From the NCBI GenBank assembly GCA_019347855.1, contig JAHWKO010000012.1, positions 1 to 36,976 of the forward strand: 36,976 nucleotides of DNA. The letters run 5' to 3'. Position 1 is the stretch's first letter, and each line of letters starts with the position of its first letter. This DNA is from Actinomycetota bacterium. GTDB lineage: Bacteria > Actinomycetota > Nitriliruptoria > Nitriliruptorales > JAHWKO01. The translations under genes and the position numbers were made by a program. A model generated the notes under the pieces. It saw nothing but the letters and a program-made list of their open reading frames with translations, was not told the origin of the DNA and searched no databases. Shown in pieces: positions 30,989 to 36,976 of this stretch.

Positions 30989-32019
30989 CCGAAGAAGACC
31001 TCGGCGATCTCGTAGAGCTCGCGGGGGACGGTCTTGAGTTCGGCCGTGGCCTCCTCGAGCGGGACCGCTTCCACCTGCCGACCCGCCAGGCCCGTCATCA
31101 GACCCCACTTCCCTGCTTCGGCGAGCTCGACCGCTGCCACGCCGAACCGGGTCGCGATCACCCGATCGATCGGGTGCGGGCTGCCTCCCCGCTGGACGTG
31201 ACCGAGGATCGTGACGCGTGACGAGTAACCGGTGCGCTCCTCGATCTCGGTGGACACGAGGTTGCCGATACCTCCCAGCCTGGGGCGACCGAACTGGTCC
31301 TCCTCGTACTCGGGCATCCGCATCGTCCCCTCGGCGGGGACCGACCCCTCCGCGACCATCACGATCGAGAAGTCCCGCCCCGACCCCGCCCGGTGGCGGA
31401 TGTGTCGGCACACATGGGCGATGTCGAACGGGAACTCGGGGATGAGGATCGCATCGGCGCCTCCGGCCATCCCCGCGTAGGTGGCGATCCACCCGGCGTG
31501 CCGTCCCATCACCTCCAGCACCATCACCCGGTTGTGGGACTCCGCGGTGCTATGCAACCGGTCGACCGCCTCGGTGGCGATGTCGACGGCCGTGGTGAAC
31601 CCGACGGTGAGCTCCGTGCCCCCGACATCGTTGTCGATCGTCTTGGGGACGCCGACGACCGGCAGGTCCTCGTCGACCGCCAGACGGGTGGCCGCGGAGA
31701 GCGTGCCTTCGCCGCCGATCACGATGAGGCCGTCCAGCTGATGGATGTCGAGCGTCTCGCGGATCCGCTCCACCCCGCGGTCCTCGCGGTACGGGTCGAC
31801 CCTGGAGGTCCCGAGGATCGTGCCGCCGCGGTGCAGGATCCCGCGGGTGGACCCGATCGTGAGCTGGTCGACCTCCCCGTTGATCACGCCCTGCCAGCCG
31901 TTCGGGAAGCCGTAGCAGGTGATGTTGCGCTGGACGGCCTTGCGCACGATCGCCCGGATCACCGCGTTCAGGCCGGGACAGTCGCCCCCGCCGGTGAGGA
32001 TCCCGATCCGCTTGGCCAC
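30985..32019 (-). CDS. pfkA: 6-phosphofructokinase (probably ATP-dependent, group III type)
   Basis: Phosphorylates fructose 6-phosphate to the 1,6-bisphosphate. The 344-aa protein starts at GTG 32019, with GGGAG seven bases upstream. Landmarks are ILTGGGDCPGLNAVIRA (7-23), GTILGTSR (66-73), GGEGT (102-106), PKTIDND (125-131), MGRHAGWIA, and GHVQRGGSPHPIDR. At the two positions that separate ATP and pyrophosphate enzymes, Gly105 is the ATP type, while Lys126 is the residue typical of pyrophosphate enzymes. This mixed set occurs in actinobacterial ATP-dependent phosphofructokinases, so ATP use is the better guess. First gene of a pair with the inositol-phosphatase family gene. Confidence 0.94.
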   Translation of the reverse strand: MAKRIGILTGGGDCPGLNAVIRAIVRKAVQRNITCYGFPNGWQGVINGEVDQLTIGSTRGILHRGGTILGTSRVDPYREDRGVERIRETLDIHQLDGLIVIGGEGTLSAATRLAVDEDLPVVGVPKTIDNDVGGTELTVGFTTAVDIATEAVDRLHSTAESHNRVMVLEVMGRHAGWIATYAGMAGGADAILIPEFPFDIAHVCRHIRHRAGSGRDFSIVMVAEGSVPAEGTMRMPEYEEDQFGRPRLGGIGNLVSTEIEERTGYSSRVTILGHVQRGGSPHPIDRVIATRFGVAAVELAEAGKWGLMTGLAGRQVEAVPLEEATAELKTVPRELYEIAEVFFG

Positions 32020-32046
32020 ACCACGTCTCCCGCCGCGTCGCGCGCC

Positions 32047-32052
32047 AGCCTA
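32047..32052 (-). promoter_or_regulatory. Possible -10 element for pfkA overlapping the tetR stop
   Basis: The minus strand reads TAGGCT, with its TAG being the stop codon of the TetR gene. It is 27 bases before the pfkA start. Confidence 0.4.
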
Positions 32053-32661
32053 GGAGCGTCGCGACCGCGGGTCGGGGTCCAGGTCCTTCAACCCGTTCCA
32101 GGCGAGGTTCGAGAGGTGCGCGGCGACCGCCTCCCGGTCGGGGTCGCCGACGTCCAGCCACCACTCCCCCACCAACGCGACCATCCCGACCAGCCCGCGT
32201 GCGTACATGGGTGCGAGGGCCGGGTCGTACCCGCGTGACTCGAACTGGTCCGCCAGCAGGTCCTGCGCGTTCGCGGCGATGTCCCCGATCACGCTGGCGA
32301 GGGTCCCGGAGCTCGTCCCTACCGGGGCGTCGCGCACGAGGATCCGGAACCCCTCGGCGCGTTCCTCGATGTAGCTGAGGAACGCGTGGGCGGCGTCCTC
32401 GACCATCCGGCGGGGGTGGTCGGCGTCGCGCAGCGCGGTGACGATCCGTTCGAGCAGTTCCTGGACCTCGCGGTCGACGATGACCGCGTAGAGACCCTCC
32501 TTGCCACCGAAGTGCTCGTAGACGATCGGCTTGCTGACGTCCGCCCGTTCGGCGATCTCCTCGACCGTCGCCGCCTCGTAGCCGAGCTCGGCGAACACCG
32601 AGCGTCCGACCCCGATCAGCTGCTCGCGTCGCTCCTGGCCGGTGAGCCTGGTCCGCGTCAC
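32050..32661 (-). CDS. TetR family transcriptional regulator
   Basis: A 203-aa repressor from GTG 32661, overlapping the desaturase stop by four bases. The N-terminal helix-turn-helix is standard: GRSVFAELGYEAATVEEIAE (about 18-37), RADVSKPIVYEHFGGKEGLY (38-57). The ligand domain contains AFLSYIEERAEGFRILVRD and ends GEWWLDVGDPDREAVAAHL, as in actinobacterial fatty-acid-related TetR proteins. Coupling to a desaturase, and a 30-bp perfect inverted repeat before that operon, indicate that it represses its own operon and senses a lipid or acyl-CoA. The ligand is an inference. Confidence 0.92.
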   Translation of the reverse strand: MTRTRLTGQERREQLIGVGRSVFAELGYEAATVEEIAERADVSKPIVYEHFGGKEGLYAVIVDREVQELLERIVTALRDADHPRRMVEDAAHAFLSYIEERAEGFRILVRDAPVGTSSGTLASVIGDIAANAQDLLADQFESRGYDPALAPMYARGLVGMVALVGEWWLDVGDPDREAVAAHLSNLAWNGLKDLDPDPRSRRS

Positions 32662-33689
32662 CAGCGCGACAGCGGCTTGGGATCCTCGCTCCACTTCTTG
32701 TCGATCAGGTTCTGCGGAGGCAGACGGACGTCCCACGCGAGACGCATCTGCTGCATGGTGCGGATCACCCGCCACGACGGATCGAGCTGGCCACGCAGCA
32801 GCCCGTGGCGGGCGGAGGTCGGGAAGGCGTGGTGGTTGTTGTGCCAGGACTCCCCGAACGAGAGGATCGACAGCGGCCAGTTGTTGACCGATTCGTCGCG
32901 GCTCTCGAACGGCGCCTCTCCGAAGAAGTGGCAGATCGAGTTGATGCTCCACGTCACGTGCTGCAGCAGGAAGATCCGGACCAGCGAGCCCCAGATGAAC
33001 CCGGTGGCGACGCCCCAGAGGCTCCAGGTCAGCAGGCCCCCCAGGATCGCCGGCAGCGTGAAGGTGATCAGGAGGAACAGCGGGAAGCGCTCGTTGATCG
33101 TGACGAGCAGCTCCTCGTCCTCGAGGTCGGGCGCCCAGCGCGAGTTCAGCGTGTCGTCGGGCGCCCAGAACCATCCGGCGTGCGCGTGCCACAGGCCCTT
33201 CAGGACGCCCTTGATGCCGCTGTCCTGGATCAGGTGCGGGGAGTGCGGGTCGCCGTACTCGTCGGCGTAGGCGTGATGACGGCGGTGGGTGGCGACCCAA
33301 TCGATGATCGAGCCCTGCACGGACATCGACCCCGCGACCGCGAGCGTCGCGCGGATCGCCTTCGCGGCCTCGAAGCTGCGGTGGGTGAACAGCCGGTGGT
33401 AGCCGACCGTGACCCCGAGCCCGGTGAAGAGGTAGAAACCGAGGAACAGCCAGAAGTCGACCGTGCTGATCCCGGTGCCCCACAGCAGGACCATCGCGGC
33501 GAGCACACCGACCAGCGGGACGACCGTGAAGATCACGGCCATGCGTCGCTGGAAGCGCAGCTCCTCCTCGCTCGCCATCCGCACGCCCTTGATCTGGGGC
33601 GGTCCCTCCTCCTCGAGGGCAGCATCCATGATGGCTTCGGCGTCCGGTGGCAGGACGGTGTCTGCGGACGCAGGAGCGGTGGGTGACAT
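32658..33689 (-). CDS. Acyl-CoA/fatty-acid desaturase (delta-9 type)
   Basis: A 343-aa integral membrane di-iron desaturase from ATG 33689. The three histidine boxes are present: HRLFTH (98-103), HRRHH (135-139) and HNNHH (near residue 287), with four hydrophobic segments placed as in stearoyl-CoA desaturases (GFYLFTGLGVTVGYHRLFTH is typical). It introduces a double bond into saturated acyl chains and so sets membrane fluidity. The electron donor is not encoded nearby, and no fused cytochrome b5 domain is seen. It is co-translated with the TetR regulator and controlled by the operator upstream. Confidence 0.94.
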   Translation of the reverse strand: MSPTAPASADTVLPPDAEAIMDAALEEEGPPQIKGVRMASEEELRFQRRMAVIFTVVPLVGVLAAMVLLWGTGISTVDFWLFLGFYLFTGLGVTVGYHRLFTHRSFEAAKAIRATLAVAGSMSVQGSIIDWVATHRRHHAYADEYGDPHSPHLIQDSGIKGVLKGLWHAHAGWFWAPDDTLNSRWAPDLEDEELLVTINERFPLFLLITFTLPAILGGLLTWSLWGVATGFIWGSLVRIFLLQHVTWSINSICHFFGEAPFESRDESVNNWPLSILSFGESWHNNHHAFPTSARHGLLRGQLDPSWRVIRTMQQMRLAWDVRLPPQNLIDKKWSEDPKPLSRW

Positions 33690-33732
33690 ACGCGTTCCCC
33701 GGTTCGTTCGATGTCGCGGCGGCGTGAGCCAC

Positions 33733-33762
33733 GTCGTAGGTTACGCAACCGTAACCTACGAC
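33733..33762. promoter_or_regulatory. 30-bp perfect operator for the desaturase-tetR operon
   Basis: GTCGTAGGTTACG (33733-33745), CAAC, CGTAACCTACGAC (33750-33762): 13-bp arms without mismatch. A further half-site, CGTAGGTTGCG (33765-33775), follows directly. It is 43 bases upstream of the desaturase ATG. Length and symmetry fit a TetR dimer or pair of dimers, the obvious candidate being the TetR protein of the same operon. Confidence 0.8.
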
Positions 33763-33821
33763 AGCGTAGGTTGCGAACGGCCGGTGGTCCCGGCCCCCGT
33801 GGGCACGTCCACTGCCGCGAG

Positions 33822-33839
33822 GGTCCGGATATCCGGACC
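33822..33839. promoter_or_regulatory. 18-bp perfect palindrome between acyltransferase and desaturase
   Basis: GGTCCGGAT/ATCCGGACC. It lies 20 bases after the acyltransferase stop and about 130 bases upstream of the desaturase start. As RNA it would give a 7-bp stem with a four-base loop, so either a terminator for the acyltransferase or a second operator. Confidence 0.45.
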
Positions 33840-33858
33840 GTGGCGGCACTCGACGTGG

Positions 33859-34626
33859 TCAGCCGGCTCGTCGTCGGTCGAGGTCCGGGAGGTCGGTGAC
33901 CGCATCGACCTCCGGGGCGTGCTCCCGATCGAGGCCCTCGACGTCGACGTCGCCGTCCTTGACGCGCGACGCGTACTCGTCGACGTACTCCTGGCCCGAG
34001 AGCATCATGATCTCGTACATCAGCTCGTCCGTGGCCGAGCGCAGCACGAACGGGTCGTCCGCGCCGCCCTGGTACCGGGAGAAGTCGAGGGGGCGTCCGT
34101 AGCGGATACGCACCGGGTGCCGGTTGGGGATGTACGTGCCGGGGGGCTGGGCCTCACGGCTGCCGACCAGACCGACCGGCACGATCGGCACCTTCGCCGC
34201 CAGCGCCATGCGCACCGGCCCGGTCTTGCCGCGGTAGAGGCGACCGTCGGGACTGCGCGTCCCCTCGGGGTAGATCCCGAGCAGGTCGCCCCGCTCGAGC
34301 ACCTCGACCCCCTTCTCGAGGGCCTGGCCGGACTTGTCGCCGCCGCTGCGGAACGTGGGGATCACGCCGACCCCCTCGAAGAACCAGCGGGTCCGCCACG
34401 AGTCGAAGTAGTCGGCCTTGCCGAGGAAGTAGACGGGCCGCTCGACGTGCAGGGGCGCGTAGATCGAGTCCATGAACGACAGGTGGTTCGCGGCCACGAT
34501 CGCCCCGCCAGACGACGGGATGTTCTCGATGCCCTCGACGTACAGGTGGAAGTAGCGGTCCACGACCGGGGGCAGGACCCGTTTCAGCGTGCGGTACATG
34601 AGGGGCGCGTCTCGCATGCCGGCCAT
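33859..34626 (-). CDS. plsC: 1-acyl-sn-glycerol-3-phosphate acyltransferase
   Basis: Adds the second acyl chain in phosphatidic acid synthesis. The 255-aa protein starts at ATG 34626, with GGGGAA a few bases upstream. The PlsC motifs are NHLSFMD (47-53), FFEGVGVIPTFRSGG (82-96), YPEGTRSPDG (119-128) and VPIVPVGLVG (about 147-156). A C-terminal extension of about 70 residues ends in a charged, disordered-looking tail (VDVEGLDREHAPEVDAVTDL). Closeness to the desaturase fits a lipid-synthesis neighbourhood, but a palindrome and the desaturase promoter region separate them, so they are probably separate units. Confidence 0.92.
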   Translation of the reverse strand: MAGMRDAPLMYRTLKRVLPPVVDRYFHLYVEGIENIPSSGGAIVAANHLSFMDSIYAPLHVERPVYFLGKADYFDSWRTRWFFEGVGVIPTFRSGGDKSGQALEKGVEVLERGDLLGIYPEGTRSPDGRLYRGKTGPVRMALAAKVPIVPVGLVGSREAQPPGTYIPNRHPVRIRYGRPLDFSRYQGGADDPFVLRSATDELMYEIMMLSGQEYVDEYASRVKDGDVDVEGLDREHAPEVDAVTDLPDLDRRRAG

Positions 34627-34887
34627 GTGTTCCCCGCTCCACGCTCGCGTCTGGGTGCGCTCCGGTCCGGCGGGACACCTTCCCCGTGTCGCCCGACGGG
34701 CCGAGCCAGTACCGTAGCGACGGCCCTCGGGTGCCGTCGAGGCACGATCACCGAACCGTGCGTTGCACCCGACCGCTCGCACGTGACCCCGCCAACCCGG
34801 CCATCCTCGGCTACCTCCGGGACCAGATGGACGAGTGCGCTGACCGCGCGGAGGGGGCCCGTCCACCCGTCGTGACGAGGAGGCACC
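34627..34887. other. Divergent intergenic region, 261 bp
   Basis: Overlapping TACCGT (plus, 34710-34715) and TACGGT (minus, 34711-34716) could be -10 boxes for the two divergent genes. The segment 34760-34870 has an open plus-strand frame (PANPAILGYLRDQMDECADR) that reads like coding sequence but has no stop of its own before it runs through the next gene. It may be a remnant of a broken gene. Nothing else is seen. Confidence 0.35.
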
Positions 34888-35148
34888 GTGAGCGAGGACC
34901 GCTGGGAGGACGAACCGAGCGGCCGGCCCCTGTTGATGGAACGGTTGCGGCGGCTCGGTGTCCCCGTGGCGATCGTGCTGGCGGCGGTGATGGTCGTCTT
35001 CCTCTCCTACCAGGGGCCGCTCCTGGGAGGCGTCGCCGCGTTCATCGCCACGATCGTGGTGATCGTCTGGTTGCGTGCCCGGACCCGCGACGAGGACGAC
35101 CGGGCCTACGGCCCCGGCACGGACGACGGCATGGGTCAGACGGAGTAG
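34888..35148 (+). CDS. Small two-helix membrane protein
   Basis: An 86-aa protein from GTG 34888, with GAGGAGG four bases upstream, an excellent ribosome-binding site. An acidic/basic start (MSEDRWEDEPSGRPLLMERL) is followed by two adjacent helices, about residues 24-42 (GVPVAIVLAAVMVVFLSYQG) and 45-62 (LGGVAAFIATIVVIVWLRA), then an acidic tail (DEDDRAYGPGTDD). I do not recognise the family, and nothing in the neighbourhood suggests a role. Confidence 0.65.
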   Translation: MSEDRWEDEPSGRPLLMERLRRLGVPVAIVLAAVMVVFLSYQGPLLGGVAAFIATIVVIVWLRARTRDEDDRAYGPGTDDGMGQTE

Positions 35149-35186
35149 TCAAGGCGGACCTCGCCCGTGCCGACAACTAGAGCACG

Positions 35187-35540
35187 ATGGGCCAGATCAG
35201 CGGACAGCACGGTGATGTCCCGGCGGATGACGCGGGAGCGGACGACGCCGCCGTGATCCCCCTGCTGCCCACGACCTGGACGGTCGACATCGAGGCGGGC
35301 GGGCGACCTTCCGAGCCGGCCGTGGACCGCACCGCGCTCCGTCGGCTCCTCGATGTGCTGTCCGACCGTCGTCCCTCGGTCGGGTGCACGTCGTGGTCCT
35401 ACTCCGTGCGGTTCACGATCGACGCGACGGACGATGCGGCCGCCACGATGCAGCGGGCGGTCGACGTCTGGACCGACGCGATCTCCGAGGCCGGACTGCC
35501 GTCCTGGCCGATCACCCGGTACGAGGCACACCGCCGCTGA
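35187..35540 (+). CDS. Hypothetical protein
   Basis: A 117-aa cytoplasmic protein from ATG 35187. The first 30 residues are Asp/Ala-rich and probably disordered. The rest has a compact two-layer look: TTWTVDIEAGG, a helix (DRTALRRLLDVLSD), WSYSVRFTIDA, a longer helix (DDAAATMQRAVDVWTDAISE), and an end LPSWPITRYEAHRR. Similar small strand-helix-strand-helix proteins are common in actinobacteria without known function. It converges on the broken peptidase, with 20 bases between stops. Confidence 0.6.
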   Translation: MGQISGQHGDVPADDAGADDAAVIPLLPTTWTVDIEAGGRPSEPAVDRTALRRLLDVLSDRRPSVGCTSWSYSVRFTIDATDDAAATMQRAVDVWTDAISEAGLPSWPITRYEAHRR

Positions 35541-35560
35541 CCCCCCACTGACCTGGCGGG

Positions 35561-36976
35561 CTACCGACGCTCCAGCGCGGTGCGGAGGAACCTCACCTGC
35601 AGTCGCAGCAGGTTCTCGACCACGACCGCTTGGGGCGTCATGTGCGTCACCCCCGACAGGGGCAGGACCGTGTGGGGTCGTCCGGCCTCGAGCAGGGCTC
35701 GGGACAACCGCAGGGTGTGGGCGACGACCACGTTGTCGTCGGTCATGCCGTGGATCAGCAGCAGCGGACGTTCGAGCTGGTGGGCGTCGTCCAGCAACGA
35801 CGCCCGGTCGTACGCGTCGGGGTGCTCGTCGGGGTGCCCCAGGTAGCGCTCGGCGTAGTGGGTGTCGTACAGCCGCCAGTCCGTGACGGGGGCGCCGGCA
35901 ACGGCGGCGTGGAAGAGGTCCGGACGACGCAGGACGGCCAGGGCCGCGAGCCACCCACCGAACGCTGCCGGTCCCCTAGCCGGAGCATCTGCGGACGCGG
36001 GTCGAGCCCCGGATCACCAGCCATCGAGGCGATCCCCTGATCGCCGGCGGGGCCCCGGATCACCACGGACACGTGACGGTCGTCGAGCGTGGCGCTGCGG
36101 ATCACGACCGTGTCACCACCGGAGGTCGCCCCGTGGCGCCCCGGCGCGGAGGTCATCCGTTCGAGCATCCCGTCGTCCCACCGCCACACGTGGAGTTCGA
36201 CGGGCTCGTCGGACGCCTGGAACAGCACCCGGCCGCCGGCGACCTCGAGGATCGCCGAGACCTCGAGACCCGGCGGGGTGACCGGCTGCCCGTCGACCGC
36301 GAGACGGCGGGTGTCGTCCGCGTCCACGGTCGTGACCAGCCGCCCATCGTCGAGCAGCGCCGGGGATCCCGAGACCAGGGGAACCCAGGCGTCGTCGCGG
36401 TCCTCGCGCAGCACCGTCGTCGAGCCGTCCTCGGGATCGACGGCCAGCACGCGCGTGGTCCGCTGATCGCGGGACTGCACGAGCAGGATCGGGGCGTGCG
36501 CTTCCTCCCAGCGCACCCGGGCCAGGTACGGGAACGCCGCACGGCCCCAGTCGACGGCTCGGCGGCCACGAACTCGGCCATGCCCCAGGTGACACCGTCC
36601 TCGGCGACCGTGAGCACCTCGCCGCCATCACGGTCGACCACGTGCAGTCCCCCGTCCGCGACGAAGGCGATGCGGGACCCGGAGGGGTCGGGACGCGGAT
36701 CGAAGACGCCCGGAGGACCGTCGATCCGGCGCGGTCCCGCATCGTCCCCCGCATCGACCAGATGGAGGTCACCACCCAGTGCGAAGGTGATCACCCGCAG
36801 GGCCCGGTCCCCGGCGTAGGCGGTGATCCCACCGCCCTGCTCCCGGAGCCGTTCGCGTCGGCGACGTTCCTCGAGCGGGAGCGGCCGGTCGTCGGTGGAC
36901 AGATCCGCGGGATCGGCGAGCGCGCGCTCCTGTCCGGTGCGGACATCGACCTCCCACAGGCGGTTCACCGGGTCCC
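35561..36976 (-). pseudogene. S9 family (dipeptidyl peptidase IV-like) prolyl oligopeptidase, broken by two internal deletions; runs off the window
   Basis: Three pieces of one gene follow in order on the minus strand, in shifting frames. Piece 1 (window edge to about 36560) is beta-propeller sequence (RIAFVADGGLHVVDRDGGEV ... WGMAEFVAAE). Piece 2 (about 36555-35972) resumes at DWGRAAFPYLARVRWEEAHA and continues to PRPQMLRLGDR. Piece 3 (about 35972-35561) resumes at FGGWLAALAVLRRPDLFHAA and ends normally with Asp (MTDDNV) and His (VTHMTP) of the triad. Relatives have roughly 60-80 residues between pieces 1 and 2, and over 100 between pieces 2 and 3, including the G-W-S-F-G-G nucleophile; here the Ser is gone. 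The first junction is at GCCGTCGAC (36560-36570). The product cannot be active. Gap sizes are from memory of the family. Confidence 0.78.

Noticed and set aside
30985..32019. Pyrophosphate-dependent phosphofructokinase
   Set aside because: PKTIDND suggests it, but GGEGT has Gly where pyrophosphate enzymes have Asp; ATP use is more likely.
34758..34870. Possible small plus-strand gene (PANPAILGYLRDQMDE...)
   Set aside because: Reads like protein, but has no own stop before running through the next gene, no ribosome-binding site and no recognised family; kept only as a note on the intergenic region.

Overview
The window is about 37 kb of very GC-rich DNA that reads as an actinobacterial chromosome (phylum Actinomycetota; a deep-branching class such as Nitriliruptoria is possible, but I cannot fix the rank from sequence alone). 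Supporting features are frequent GTG starts, many 4-nt GTGA/ATGA gene overlaps, -10 boxes of the TANNNT type, several apparently leaderless starts, a mycothiol-linked MDMPI-fold protein, DUF3040, DUF6504, a PASTA kinase, DnaE2, and LexA boxes of the TCGAAC-N4-GTTCGA type. I see no rRNA, tRNA, CRISPR array, phage or transposase gene. This is core and semi-core chromosome with signs of local gene decay.

Layout. 1-4.0 kb: DUF58 protein and a TgpA-like transglutaminase in one coupled operon, then a convergent DUF3040 membrane protein. 4.2-8.7 kb: a crotonase-fold enzyme and a cysteine-cluster protein transcribed divergently, DinB (Pol IV) with a LexA box, a VOC-fold protein, a methyltransferase remnant, and a small membrane protein. 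8.7-14.0 kb: an SOS-type block with error-prone polymerase dnaE2 (LexA box, and two in-frame palindromic elements inside the gene), an ABC ATPase with unusual motifs, a collapsed ABC ATPase/permease remnant, and a DUF6504 gene with its own LexA box. 14.1-16.6 kb: a betaine-type substrate-binding protein and two secreted lipoproteins. 16.6-19.0 kb: Ogt-type alkyltransferase coupled to an ECF sigma factor, then a coupled three-gene set (ThiE-like protein, membrane protein, unknown protein). 19.1-22.9 kb: PASTA Ser/Thr kinase coupled to an EamA transporter, then a zinc-ribbon membrane protein. 23.0-24.6 kb: an aromatic-rich leader peptide, a terminator hairpin and DAHP synthase, then an HPF-like protein. 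24.7-30.1 kb: an LPXTG-tailed secreted hydrolase, threonine aldolase, MDMPI-fold protein, DUF72 protein, MBL-fold hydrolase and a GlsB-type membrane protein. 30.2-34.6 kb: inositol-phosphatase family protein coupled to phosphofructokinase, a TetR regulator coupled to a fatty-acid desaturase behind a long perfect operator, and an acylglycerol-phosphate acyltransferase. 34.9-37.0 kb: two small hypotheticals and an S9 peptidase broken by two internal deletions.

Three themes connect the genes. (1) Mutagenic repair: dinB, dnaE2 and the DUF6504 gene each have a LexA-type palindrome upstream, and an alkyltransferase/sigma pair lies nearby. (2) RNA-level and repressor control that can be read directly: the leaderless aromatic leader peptide before DAHP synthase, and the 30-bp operator before desaturase-tetR. 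(3) Local decay: three loci (methyltransferase, ABC transporter, S9 peptidase) keep both ends of a recognisable gene but have lost internal blocks. This is either real deletion-driven decay or an assembly problem and should be checked with reads.
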